Assembly: GCA_934501435.1 (NCBI GenBank)
Contig: CAKSTW010000002.1
Span: 1-64,000, forward strand
Direction of reading: 5' to 3'
From: an uncultured Eubacteriales bacterium
Lineage (GTDB): Bacteria; Bacillota; Clostridia; Oscillospirales; UBA644
Length of the DNA stretch: 64,000 nucleotides
In this document: piece after piece, positions 25,535-34,095 of the stretch
Layout: the number at the start of each line of letters is the position of its first letter
Position numbering within the stretch: position 1 is the first letter of the stretch
The notes under the pieces: generated by a model
What the model was told of the DNA's origin: nothing
What the model saw: the letters and a program-made list of their open reading frames with translations, nothing else
Database searches by the model: none
Made by a program: the position numbers and the translations under genes

Positions 25535-25564
25535 GCGGCAATAATGAACTATTTGCAAATTCTC

Positions 25565-25594
25565 TTGAAAAAGATACGGTTTCCGTGGTACAAT
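25565..25594 (+). promoter_or_regulatory. Promoter of the heterodimeric ABC exporter operon
   Basis: TTGAAA (25565-25570), 18 bases, TACAAT (25589-25594). The transcript start near 25601 leaves only about 20 nt before the leader terminator. Confidence 0.65.
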
Positions 25595-25620
25595 ATATAT
25601 GTAAATTAACAAAAGCAACG

Positions 25621-25672
25621 AAGACTGAGGGCATTTTTTTCTTTAAGAAAAACACCCAATAGTCTTTTTTTT
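25621..25672 (+). terminator. Leader terminator (attenuator) upstream of the ABC exporter
   Basis: AAGACT...AGTCTT outer pairs, GGG/CCC, and TTTTTCTT/AAGAAAAA inner pairs form a long hairpin (25621-25665) followed by eight T (25665-25672), all between the promoter and the ATG at 25688. Nothing upstream on this strand needs terminating, so it most likely halts transcription of the exporter until relieved. No leader peptide was found. Confidence 0.7.
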
Positions 25673-25687
25673 GCAGAAAGGATAAAT

Positions 25688-27439
25688 ATGCTGAAAAAAA
25701 TGAAGCGTTTTCTCGGCTGCGTCAGGGAATACAAAAAGGCGACAATAATCACCCTTATTCTCATTGTCGGCGAAGCCGCCATCGAAACGTTTATACCGTT
25801 TATAACAGCCGATCTCGTCAATCAGATAAACGGCGGAGTCGAAATGGGAAACGTCGTAAGAACGGGTATTCTGCTTGTCGTTATGGCAATTTTTTCTCTT
25901 TCTTTCGGCGGCGTCGCGGGCTTTACCTGCTCAAAAGCGTCCGCGGGCTTTGCAAAAAACCTGCGCCACGACCTTTTCTCAAAAGTACAGACCTACACTT
26001 TCGGAAATATCGACAGGTTTTCTTCTTCCTCGCTCGTCACGCGAATGACGACCGACGTCGCCAATATCCAGATGTCGTATATGATGATAATAAGAACTGC
26101 CGTCAGGGCGCCTCTTATGCTAATCTTCTCAATTATTATGGCATACATTATGGGCGGCTCTCTTGCGACCTGTTTCGTTATAGTCGTTCCCGTCCTCGCG
26201 TTCGGGCTCATGATGATAGGCAAAGCCGCAATGCCCGCGTTCCGCAGAGTTTTCAGGAAGTATGACCGTCTTAACGAATCTATCGAAGAAAACGTCAGGG
26301 CGATGAGAGTCGTCAAGGGTTTTTCGAGGGAAGACTATGAAAAGAAAAAGTTCGGCGTTGCCGCTGAAGATATAAGAAAAGACTTCACCAAAGCCGAAAG
26401 GATAGTCGCCTTGAACGCGCCCCTTATGCAGATCTGCCTTTATTTCAATATGGTTTTCATTCTGCTTGTCGGCTCGCGCCTCACCATCTCTTCGGGAGGT
26501 TCTCTTGTCGACGTCGGGCAGATATCGGCAATGCTCACCTACGGGTTCCAGATACTGATGTCCCTTATGATGCTTTCGATGATATACGTCATCATTACGA
26601 TGTCCTCCGAATCAATGAACCGCGTCTGCGAAGTCCTTGACGAAACGCCGTCGATGAAAAATCCCGAAAATCCGATAACAGAAGTAAAGAACGGCGATAT
26701 AGATTTTGACAATGTGAGTTTCAAATATTCGGAAAACGCGAAAAAATACGCCCTTTCGGATATCGACCTTCACATAAAATCCGGTATGACCGTCGGAATT
26801 CTCGGCGGCACGGGCGTCGGAAAGTCGTCGCTCGTTCAGCTTATTCCCCGCCTTTACGACGTGACTTCGGGAAGCGTTAAGGTCGGAGACGTAGACGTCA
26901 GAAATTATGACATCGAAACGCTCCGCGAAAGCGTCGCGATGGTTCTTCAGAAGAATCTGCTTTTCTCGGGAACGATAAAGGAAAACTTAAAGTGGGGCAA
27001 CGAAAACGCGACCGACGAAGAAATTACGGAGGCGTGCAGACTTGCACAGGCGGAGGACTTTATTCTTTCTTTCCCCGAAGGTTACGAGACCCGCATCGAG
27101 CAGGGAGGAACAAACGTTTCGGGAGGACAGAAACAAAGGCTCTGCATTGCCCGCGCTCTCTTAAAAAAACCGAAAATTTTAATTCTCGACGACTCGACGA
27201 GCGCCGTCGACACCAAGACCGACGCTCTCATAAGGGCGGGTTTTGCAAAATATATTCCCGAAACGACGAAAATAATTATTGCGCAGCGCGTTTCCTCGGT
27301 TGAGAACGCCGATATGATAATCGTCATGGACGGCGGCAAAATCGTCGACTGCGGAAAACACGAAGAACTTCTGAAAACAAGCGGGATTTACCGCGAAGTT
27401 TACGAACAGCAGACGAACGGAGGCGATGACGGTGAATAA
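25688..27439 (+). CDS. ABC exporter half-transporter, degenerate ATP-site subunit
   Basis: A 583-residue fused membrane/ATPase protein of the multidrug ABC exporter type: six transmembrane helices (residues ~15-310), then a nucleotide-binding domain with Walker A GGTGVGKSS, signature VSGGQKQR and Walker B ILILDDSTSAVD. The catalytic Glu after Walker B is Asp (LDDS) and the H-loop His is Gln (IIIAQRVSS). These are the changes expected in the degenerate-site subunit of heterodimeric exporters (BmrC, TM287 type). It overlaps the second subunit gene by eight bases. AAAGGA precedes the ATG. Expression appears governed by the leader terminator. Confidence 0.93.
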   Translation: MLKKMKRFLGCVREYKKATIITLILIVGEAAIETFIPFITADLVNQINGGVEMGNVVRTGILLVVMAIFSLSFGGVAGFTCSKASAGFAKNLRHDLFSKVQTYTFGNIDRFSSSSLVTRMTTDVANIQMSYMMIIRTAVRAPLMLIFSIIMAYIMGGSLATCFVIVVPVLAFGLMMIGKAAMPAFRRVFRKYDRLNESIEENVRAMRVVKGFSREDYEKKKFGVAAEDIRKDFTKAERIVALNAPLMQICLYFNMVFILLVGSRLTISSGGSLVDVGQISAMLTYGFQILMSLMMLSMIYVIITMSSESMNRVCEVLDETPSMKNPENPITEVKNGDIDFDNVSFKYSENAKKYALSDIDLHIKSGMTVGILGGTGVGKSSLVQLIPRLYDVTSGSVKVGDVDVRNYDIETLRESVAMVLQKNLLFSGTIKENLKWGNENATDEEITEACRLAQAEDFILSFPEGYETRIEQGGTNVSGGQKQRLCIARALLKKPKILILDDSTSAVDTKTDALIRAGFAKYIPETTKIIIAQRVSSVENADMIIVMDGGKIVDCGKHEELLKTSGIYREVYEQQTNGGDDGE

Positions 27440-29327
27440 GAAAACGGCTCCGAAGAAAAACACTCTTTCAAGGCTTCTCAAAATGCTTTTCAAAGCGTAC
27501 CCCGTTGCAATGCCGTTAACGGTCTTCTGCATTATCTTTTCGGCGGTCGCGTCGTCGATTCCGTCGATATTCACCCAGAAAGTGATCGCGGAAATTGAAA
27601 AATGGGTCAAGTCCGGCAACTGGGAAGAGGCGGCAAAAGCGATAATTCCGATGATAGGGATTTTAATTGCCCTTTACGTTCTCTCAATAGCCGCGATAAC
27701 GATTTACAACCAGCTTATAGTATCAATAACGCAGGGCTTTCTGTGCAAACTGCGCAGAAATATGTTCGACGGAATGCAGGACCTGCCGATAAGATATTTC
27801 GACACCAACAAAACTGGCGACATAATGAGCCATTACACGAACGATATCGACCCCGTACGCCCCCTTATCTCGCAGTCGCTTCCGATGCTTCTGCAGTCTT
27901 TGGTAATAGTCGCGACGGTCTTCGGGATAATGATCTATTACAGCGTTTATATGACCCTGCTCGTAGTTCTCGGCGTTATCGCAATGCTGTTTATCTCCAA
28001 AAAGATAGGCGGCGGCTCGGCGAAATATTTCATCCGCCAGCAGAGGTCCATGGGTAAAGCCGAGGGCTTTGTTCAGGAAATGATGAACGGGCAGAAAGTC
28101 GTCAAAGTTTTCTGCCATGAAGACAGGGCGCAGGAGGATTTCGACAAAGTAAACGAAGACCTTTACCGCGACGGTTACCGCGCGAACGCCTACGCGAACT
28201 GCCTCGGTCCGATAATCATGAATATCGGAAACGTCCTTTACGTCATAATAGCCGTTGTCGGCGGACTTTTCCTGCTTTCGGGACTGCCGAACCTCAGCAT
28301 TTCGGGGCTTGCCTTCAACATCAGTATTCTTATTCCGTTCCTTAATATGTCGAAGCAGTTTTCCGGCAACGTCAATCAGGCGGCGCAGCAGATAAACACG
28401 ATAGTCATGGGTCTTGCGGGCGCAGAGCGTATTTTCGAACTTATGGACGAAAAACCCGAAACGGACGACGGATATGTCACTCTCGTAAACGCCGAGACCG
28501 ACGAAAACGGAAATATCACCGAAACCGAAAAGCGCACAGGCAAATGGGCGTGGAAACACCCGCACGAAGACGGAACGCTCACCTATACTCCGCTTAAAGG
28601 AGACGTAAGGCTCGTTGACGTGGATTTCGGCTACGAAGAAGGAAAAGACGTTCTTCACGACGTCACCGTTTACGCCGAACCGGGTCAGAAAGTCGCGTTT
28701 GTCGGAGCGACGGGCGCGGGCAAAACCACGATAACGAACCTTATAAACCGCTTTTACGACATCGCCGACGGAAAAATACGCTACGACGGAATAAACATCA
28801 ATAAGATAAGGAAATCCGACCTCCGCCGTTCCCTCGGAATAGTTTTGCAGGAAACGAACCTCTTTACCGGCAGCGTTATGGACAATATCCGTTACGGAAG
28901 ACTTGACGCCACCGACGAAGAATGTATCGCGGCGGCAAAACTTGCGGGAGCGGACGACTTTATAACGCGCCTTCCCGACGGATACGCGACCGAACTTTCG
29001 AACAACGGTTCAAACCTTTCGCAGGGACAGCGTCAGCTTATCGCCATAGCGCGCGCGGCGGTCGCCGACCCGCCCGTCATGATACTCGACGAGGCGACAA
29101 GCTCGATAGATACCCGCACCGAGGCGATAGTCCAGCGCGGAATGGATAAACTCATGGAGGGCAGAACGGTATTCGTCATCGCCCACAGACTTTCGACCGT
29201 CAAGAATTCCGACGTCATAATGGTCCTCGACCACGGACGGATAATCGAACGCGGCGACCATAAGAAACTCATCGAAGAAAAAGGCACTTATTACCGCCTT
29301 TACACCGGAGCGTTCGAACTCGAATAA
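27432..29327 (+). CDS. ABC exporter half-transporter, catalytic-site subunit
   Basis: A 631-residue partner of the preceding subunit. It has six transmembrane helices, a ~45-residue polar insert (DEKPETDDG to LKGDVRLVD) between the membrane and ATPase domains, Walker A GATGAGKTT, Walker B VMILDEATSSID with the catalytic Glu, and H-loop IAHRLST. Its signature is LSQGQRQ rather than LSGGQ, the complementary change for the degenerate site. GGAGG (27419-27423) is eight bases from a GTG at 27432 but only two from an ATG at 27426, so I prefer GTG. Together they should form one drug or lipid exporter. Confidence 0.92.
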   Translation: MNKKTAPKKNTLSRLLKMLFKAYPVAMPLTVFCIIFSAVASSIPSIFTQKVIAEIEKWVKSGNWEEAAKAIIPMIGILIALYVLSIAAITIYNQLIVSITQGFLCKLRRNMFDGMQDLPIRYFDTNKTGDIMSHYTNDIDPVRPLISQSLPMLLQSLVIVATVFGIMIYYSVYMTLLVVLGVIAMLFISKKIGGGSAKYFIRQQRSMGKAEGFVQEMMNGQKVVKVFCHEDRAQEDFDKVNEDLYRDGYRANAYANCLGPIIMNIGNVLYVIIAVVGGLFLLSGLPNLSISGLAFNISILIPFLNMSKQFSGNVNQAAQQINTIVMGLAGAERIFELMDEKPETDDGYVTLVNAETDENGNITETEKRTGKWAWKHPHEDGTLTYTPLKGDVRLVDVDFGYEEGKDVLHDVTVYAEPGQKVAFVGATGAGKTTITNLINRFYDIADGKIRYDGININKIRKSDLRRSLGIVLQETNLFTGSVMDNIRYGRLDATDEECIAAAKLAGADDFITRLPDGYATELSNNGSNLSQGQRQLIAIARAAVADPPVMILDEATSSIDTRTEAIVQRGMDKLMEGRTVFVIAHRLSTVKNSDVIMVLDHGRIIERGDHKKLIEEKGTYYRLYTGAFELE

Positions 29328-29333
29328 AAAATA

Positions 29334-29370
29334 TGCCTGCACATTTTTGTGTGCAGGCACTTTTTATTTT
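29334..29370. terminator. Bidirectional terminator after the ABC exporter
   Basis: TGCCTGCACA (29334-29343) pairs with TGTGCAGGCA (29350-29359) in a perfect 10-bp stem; CTTTTTATTTTT follows on plus and TATTTTTT on minus. It ends the exporter operon and the convergent gtrA-like gene, whose last codons overlap the T run. Confidence 0.9.
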
Positions 29371-29747
29371 TCCAGAAACAGTTTCCGCGTCACGAAATTG
29401 AAGACCATGACTATCGCGGTGGCGGCGATTTTGACTATCAGATAATTTATAAGCATATAATCGACGCCTATTTTCATTATAAGTTCGGTGAGCCCCAGAC
29501 CTATCACGCTGAAAACAATGAAAAGAATGAAATTCCGTTTTTTATCGTGTTTCGGGTTTGTGTCGAAAACGAACTTCACGCTTAAAATGTAATTTACGAC
29601 GACCGAAACGGAAAACGATATTGCGGCGGAAAGGAAGACGTTTACCCCGCACAGGTCGGTAAGCAGGAAAAGCACGCCGTAGTCGATCGCAAAACAGGTA
29701 AAGCCGACCCCGCCGAATTTTATAAGTTGTATCGCAAGTTTTTTCAT
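29364..29747 (-). CDS. GtrA family membrane protein
   Basis: A 127-residue protein with four transmembrane helices and the family start LIKFGGVGFTCFAIDYGVLFLL, then SFSVSVVVNYILSVKFVF. GtrA-like proteins are thought to help move polyprenyl-linked sugars across the membrane. No glycosyltransferase lies next to it. It is separated by ~33 bases from the preceding MmcQ-like gene and may share its transcript. Confidence 0.9.
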   Translation of the reverse strand: MKKLAIQLIKFGGVGFTCFAIDYGVLFLLTDLCGVNVFLSAAISFSVSVVVNYILSVKFVFDTNPKHDKKRNFILFIVFSVIGLGLTELIMKIGVDYMLINYLIVKIAATAIVMVFNFVTRKLFLEK

Positions 29748-29780
29748 AAGACAAACTCCGTAATCAGAATATAAAATATA

Positions 29781-30470
29781 TTACCGCTTTTTCTTTTTGT
29801 CAAGAAGTCCGCTTTCGCGCGGACCGTCTTTCCGCAACGCGCGGCAGGTCCCGTTCACCTCCGCATAACTTTCGTCGAGCAGGGCGGTTATTTTTTCGAA
29901 CGGAACGTCGGACGACAGAATAACGGTTATCCAATATTTTTTATTCATGTGGTAAGCGGGGAAAACCGCCTTATTATCAACGGTTTCGCCCATTTTTTCG
30001 GCAGGGTGTTTCAGGTTTATCACCGAAATTTCCCCGTCGGACGGAATTCCGAGATTCCTGTATTTTATCCTCATGATAAGCCCGTACCACTTGCCTTTCG
30101 GAGTACGCAAAACGGCTGAACCGCCGTCCCCCGAAAACGGGTTGTCGGGTTCGGTGCCGTATTTTTCCTTTGCGTACAAAAGCAGTTTTTCGACGGGGCT
30201 TCCGCCCGAATACAGTTTTTTCACCGCTGCTTCGGCTTTTTCGAGAACCTCTTTCCGCATTTCCGAAACAAACGCGCCGTCGGCTGCGGGAACGTCGAAA
30301 AGCATATATTTTTCCCCGTCGTCGTAAACTTCGACCGAAAAATCCGGAAAAGCCAGCGTAAAAACGGCGGTCATCCGACAGGAGAGCAAAATTTCGAGTT
30401 TTCCGTTTTCAAAACCCGCTTCTTTTTCGGACGTCGGACGGCAGCCGTGAAGAAGATACGAAATATCCAC
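29781..30470 (-). CDS. MmcQ/YjbR family protein, GTG start
   Basis: A 229-residue protein. The C-terminal ~120 residues (GKWYGLIMRI... YHMNKKYWITVIL... LLDESYAEV) are the MmcQ/YjbR 'double wing' fold; the N-terminal ~100 residues are the extra domain often found in Clostridia, starting DISYLLHGCRPTSEKEAGF. The family is called DNA-binding-like but its role is not established. GAGGTG five bases before the GTG at 30470 sets the start, and the family usually begins at this DI/VDI. Many lysines at the C-terminus. Confidence 0.82.
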   Translation of the reverse strand: MDISYLLHGCRPTSEKEAGFENGKLEILLSCRMTAVFTLAFPDFSVEVYDDGEKYMLFDVPAADGAFVSEMRKEVLEKAEAAVKKLYSGGSPVEKLLLYAKEKYGTEPDNPFSGDGGSAVLRTPKGKWYGLIMRIKYRNLGIPSDGEISVINLKHPAEKMGETVDNKAVFPAYHMNKKYWITVILSSDVPFEKITALLDESYAEVNGTCRALRKDGPRESGLLDKKKKR

Positions 30471-30611
30471 AGTCTCACCTCGCATATATGATACAGGTAA
30501 TTGTTGAATTTTTTGAAAACTATATCGCAATTTTTTATTTTTACGGCAAAAACAGGTCAACCGAGCGATTTTTACAGAGAAGTCGCCAAGGCGAAACAGT
30601 TGATTTTTCTA
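30471..30611. other. AT-rich divergent spacer
   Basis: The spacer between the MmcQ-like gene and guaB promoter is AT-rich. On minus, TG-TATCAT near 30488-30495 could be a -10 for the MmcQ gene but the -35 is poor. I see no small gene or riboswitch here. Confidence 0.4.
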
Positions 30612-30640
30612 TTGCATTTTAGCGGATATTGTGATAAAAT
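30612..30640 (+). promoter_or_regulatory. Promoter of guaB
   Basis: TTGCAT (30612-30617), 17 bases, TAAAAT (30635-30640), TG one base before the -10. The leader is only ~34 nt, too short for a purine or PRPP riboswitch. Confidence 0.75.
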
Positions 30641-30680
30641 GATAGAAATAAATAAAAATACATATATAGGGGGACAAAAT

Positions 30681-32150
30681 ATGCTTAACGATATTCTTTC
30701 CGAAAAGATCGTCTGCGAGGGCATTACCTTTGACGATGTGCTTTTAATTCCCGCACATTCCGACATTGTCGTAAGAAACGTAGACCTTTCCACAAACCTC
30801 ACTCAGTCCATTCGCCTCAACATTCCTCTTATGAGCGCCGCAATGGACACCGTCACCGAAAGCGGAATGGCTATTGCCATGGCAAGAGAGGGCGGCATCG
30901 GCATTATCCATAAAAATATGTCGATCGAAAGACAGGCGGAAGAAGTCGACAAGGTAAAAAGAAGCGAAAACGGCGTTATCACAAACCCGTTCTATCTTTC
31001 TCCGACCGACCTCGTTTCCGACGCGGACAACCTCATGCACAAATACAGAATAAGCGGAGTCCCCGTCTGCGAGGGCAAAAAACTCGTCGGAATAATAACG
31101 AACCGCGACATGCGTTTCATTTCCGACTATACCGCTCCGATAAGCGAATATATGACGAAAGACCACCTCATAACCGCCCCCGTCGGCACGACCCTTGACG
31201 ACGCGCAGGAGATCCTCCGCCGCAACAAGATAGAAAAACTTCCGCTTGTCGACGAGAACGGCGACCTGAAAGGTCTTATAACGATAAAAGACATCGAAAA
31301 AGCGATAAAATATCCGAACACGGCGCGCGACGAGGCGGGCAGACTGCTTTGCGGCGGCGCTATCGGAGTTACGGGCGACGTCTGCGAAAGAGCCGAAGCG
31401 CTCCTTGCAAACGGCGTTGACGTAATGGTTCTCGACTCCGCGCACGGACATTCCGAAAATATTGCGAAAGCGATACGCAAAATAAAAGCGGCGTTCCCCC
31501 ACGCTCAGCTTGTTGCCGGAAATATCGCGACCGCGGAAGGAGCCGAATTCCTTATCGACGCAGGCGCCGACGCAATCAAAGTCGGTATAGGTCCCGGCTC
31601 GATATGCACGACCCGCGTTGTCGCAGGTATCGGCGTTCCGCAGATAACCGCAATTCTTGCGGCGGCTTCCGTTGCAAAGAAAAGAAATATCCCCATTATC
31701 GCCGACGGCGGTATCAAATACAGCGGAGACATTCCGAAGGCTATCGCCGCGGGCGGAGACGTCGTTATGATGGGTTCGATGTTCGCGGGCTGCGATGAAA
31801 GCACCGGCGAAAGCGAACTCTTTGAAGGCAGAAAATTCAAGGTGTACCGCGGAATGGGCTCTATTGCCGCAATGAAACAGGGCTCAAAAGACAGATACTT
31901 CCAGGAAGGCGCTTCGAAACTTGTTCCCGAAGGCGTCGAAGGAAGAGTTCCTTACAAAGGAAAAGTTTCCGACACCATATTCCAGCTTCTCGGCGGTCTC
32001 CGTTCCGGAATGGGCTACTGCGGAGCGCATACCATAAAAGAACTTCAGGAAAAAGGCAAATTCGTAAAAATCACGGGAGCGGGTCTCAAAGAAAGCCACC
32101 CCCACGATATTCACATAACAAAAGAGGCACCGAACTACTCCCAGCACTAA
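30681..32150 (+). CDS. guaB: Inosine-5'-monophosphate dehydrogenase
   Basis: A 489-residue IMP dehydrogenase, oxidising IMP to XMP with NAD+ in GMP synthesis. The TIM barrel starts FDDVLLIPAHS; two CBS domains lie at about residues 95-210; the catalytic loop GPGSICTTR carries the active-site Cys; the flap has MGSIAAMKQGSKDRYF; the C-terminal potassium-site segment is GGLRSGMGYCGA. AGGGGG is at the proper distance from ATG 30681. It heads a plus-strand run with rarA, nth and prmA, which may be read through. Confidence 0.97.
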   Translation: MLNDILSEKIVCEGITFDDVLLIPAHSDIVVRNVDLSTNLTQSIRLNIPLMSAAMDTVTESGMAIAMAREGGIGIIHKNMSIERQAEEVDKVKRSENGVITNPFYLSPTDLVSDADNLMHKYRISGVPVCEGKKLVGIITNRDMRFISDYTAPISEYMTKDHLITAPVGTTLDDAQEILRRNKIEKLPLVDENGDLKGLITIKDIEKAIKYPNTARDEAGRLLCGGAIGVTGDVCERAEALLANGVDVMVLDSAHGHSENIAKAIRKIKAAFPHAQLVAGNIATAEGAEFLIDAGADAIKVGIGPGSICTTRVVAGIGVPQITAILAAASVAKKRNIPIIADGGIKYSGDIPKAIAAGGDVVMMGSMFAGCDESTGESELFEGRKFKVYRGMGSIAAMKQGSKDRYFQEGASKLVPEGVEGRVPYKGKVSDTIFQLLGGLRSGMGYCGAHTIKELQEKGKFVKITGAGLKESHPHDIHITKEAPNYSQH

Positions 32151-32171
32151 TCTGAAAAGGTGTTGTTAAAA

Positions 32172-33455
32172 ATGTCCGATATTAAAAAAATTCCCCTTGC
32201 CGTTAAAATGCGCCCGACGACCTTAGACGAAATGGTCGGGCAAAAGCATCTCCTCGGCAGGGGAATGCCTTTAAGAACGATAATCGAAAGCGGAAATATC
32301 CCGAATATGATTTTTTACGGCAGTTCGGGGATAGGCAAAACGACTCTTGCCTACATAATCGCGTCGCAGACGAAAAAGACGCTCTACAAGCTCAACGCGA
32401 CGACCGCCTCGACCGCCGACATAAAGGATATCATTGCCGAAATAGATTCTCTGCAAAATGAAAACGGGATAGTTTTATATCTCGACGAAATACAGTATTT
32501 CAACAAAAAACAGCAGCAGATATTTCTCCAGTTTATCGAAAACGGAGACATAACCCTTATCGCCTCAACGACCGAGAACCCGTATTTTTACGTTTACAAC
32601 GCCATTCTTTCGCGTTCGACGGTTTTCGAATTCCGTCCGATAGACAAAAAGGAAACGGAAAAGGCGGTAACGCGCGCTTTCGAATTTGTTCAAAACGAAA
32701 ACCCGAAAATAAGGTTTGAGATCGAGGACGGCGTTATAAAACATCTTGCCTCCGCCTGCGGCGGAGACGTCAGGAAAGCGATAAATACCGTCGAACTGCT
32801 TACCATCTTCAAAGTCGGGCAAAAGACCGTTCCGGTAACTCTCGAAAAGGCGAAAGCGCTCGCGCAGAAGAGCAACATGAAATACGACAGGGACGGCGAC
32901 GGACACTACGACGCGCTGTCGGCTCTGCAGAAATCCATCCGCGGTTCGGACGAAAACGCGGCGCTGCACTATGCCGCAAGGCTTATGGAGGCGGGAGATC
33001 TGCCGTCGCTTTGCCGCAGGCTTCTCGTTATCGCCGCCGAAGACGTCGGTCTTGCTTACCCGCAGGCGATAGCGATAACGAAATCGTGCGTCGACGCGGC
33101 TTTGCAGCTCGGACTTCCCGAGGCGCGTATTCCTCTTGCGGAAGCGGTAATTCTGCTTGCGACAGCCCCGAAATCGAATTCGGTAATATGCGCGATCGAC
33201 GCGGCTCTTTCCGACCTCAAAGACAAGGAAATATACGACATTCCGCCGTATCTTCTCGACTCTCACTATAAAGGCTCGGCAAAACTCGGTCACGGTATCG
33301 GCTATAAGTATCCGCACAACTTCCCGAACCACTATGTAAAGCAGCAGTATCTGCCCGACGCGATAAAGAACGCGAAATATTACGAATTCGGCGAAAACAA
33401 GACCGAACAGGCGGCAAAACGCTATTGGGACGAGGTCAAAAATGAAAAAAAGTGA
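32172..33455 (+). CDS. rarA: Replication-associated recombination protein A (MgsA/RarA)
   Basis: A 427-residue AAA+ ATPase that acts at stalled replication forks. It opens IPLAVKMRPTTLDEMVGQ, then Walker A GSSGIGKTT, Walker B LYLDEIQYF (DEIQ where DEIH is usual), sensor ASTTENPYFYV, arginine finger SRSTVFEFRP, and the family's tetramerisation domain ending HYVKQQYLPDAIKNAKYYEFGEN. AAAAGGTG nine bases upstream favours ATG 32172 over the GTG at 32160. It overlaps nth by 14 bases. Confidence 0.94.
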   Translation: MSDIKKIPLAVKMRPTTLDEMVGQKHLLGRGMPLRTIIESGNIPNMIFYGSSGIGKTTLAYIIASQTKKTLYKLNATTASTADIKDIIAEIDSLQNENGIVLYLDEIQYFNKKQQQIFLQFIENGDITLIASTTENPYFYVYNAILSRSTVFEFRPIDKKETEKAVTRAFEFVQNENPKIRFEIEDGVIKHLASACGGDVRKAINTVELLTIFKVGQKTVPVTLEKAKALAQKSNMKYDRDGDGHYDALSALQKSIRGSDENAALHYAARLMEAGDLPSLCRRLLVIAAEDVGLAYPQAIAITKSCVDAALQLGLPEARIPLAEAVILLATAPKSNSVICAIDAALSDLKDKEIYDIPPYLLDSHYKGSAKLGHGIGYKYPHNFPNHYVKQQYLPDAIKNAKYYEFGENKTEQAAKRYWDEVKNEKK

Positions 33456-34095
33456 GATCCCGGAATTTATAGAAAAAGTTTTTGCGGAATATCCCGACGT
33501 CAGATGCGCGCTTGATTTTTCCTCTCCCCTCGAACTGCTGGTCGCCTCACGGCTGTCGGCTCAATGCACCGATATCCGCGTAAATATCGTCTGTAAGGAA
33601 CTTTTCAAAAAATATAAGACCGTTTCGGATTTTGCAAACGCCGACCGCGACGAACTCGAAAAGATGATATTTTCCTGCGGTCTTTACCGAACGAAAGCGC
33701 GGGACATCATCGCCGCGGCAAAAAAACTCGAAGAAACGGGGAAATTCCCCGAAACGCTCGAAGAATTCTGCGCGCTTCCGGGCGTCGGCAGAAAGATAGC
33801 GAACCTTATGATGGGCGAAATTTACGGCGACCCGTCGGTCGTCATTGCGGACACCCACTGTATCCGCCTTTCGAACAGGCTCGGGCTTTGTTCGTCGGAA
33901 AACCCCGCCGTCGTCGAAAAAACGCTCAAAAAAATTCTGCCCGAAAACACCGGTTTTCACTATTCCCACGCGATGGTCGCCCACGGCAGGAAAGTCTGTA
34001 AATCACAGAACCCCGACTGCGAAAACTGCTTCATTTCGGACTTCTGCAAGTATTACAAAAACACGGAGAAAAAGAAATGCAATACAAAGAAATAA
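33442..34095 (+). CDS. nth: Endonuclease III
   Basis: A 217-residue base-excision repair glycosylase/AP lyase acting on oxidised pyrimidines. The helix-hairpin-helix LPGVGRKIANLM carries the catalytic Lys, the Asp is in VIADTHCIRLSNR, and the C-terminal [4Fe-4S] set is C-x6-C-x2-C-x5-C (CKSQNPDCENCFISDFC). GAGGTC precedes the ATG. It overlaps rarA by 14 and prmA by 19 bases, a tight repair/translation cluster. Confidence 0.95.
   Translation: MKKSEIPEFIEKVFAEYPDVRCALDFSSPLELLVASRLSAQCTDIRVNIVCKELFKKYKTVSDFANADRDELEKMIFSCGLYRTKARDIIAAAKKLEETGKFPETLEEFCALPGVGRKIANLMMGEIYGDPSVVIADTHCIRLSNRLGLCSSENPAVVEKTLKKILPENTGFHYSHAMVAHGRKVCKSQNPDCENCFISDFCKYYKNTEKKKCNTKK

Noticed and set aside
25599..25604. 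An ATG-TAA start-stop unit as leader peptide of the ABC operon
   Set aside because: It lies at or before the predicted transcript start and has no ribosome site.
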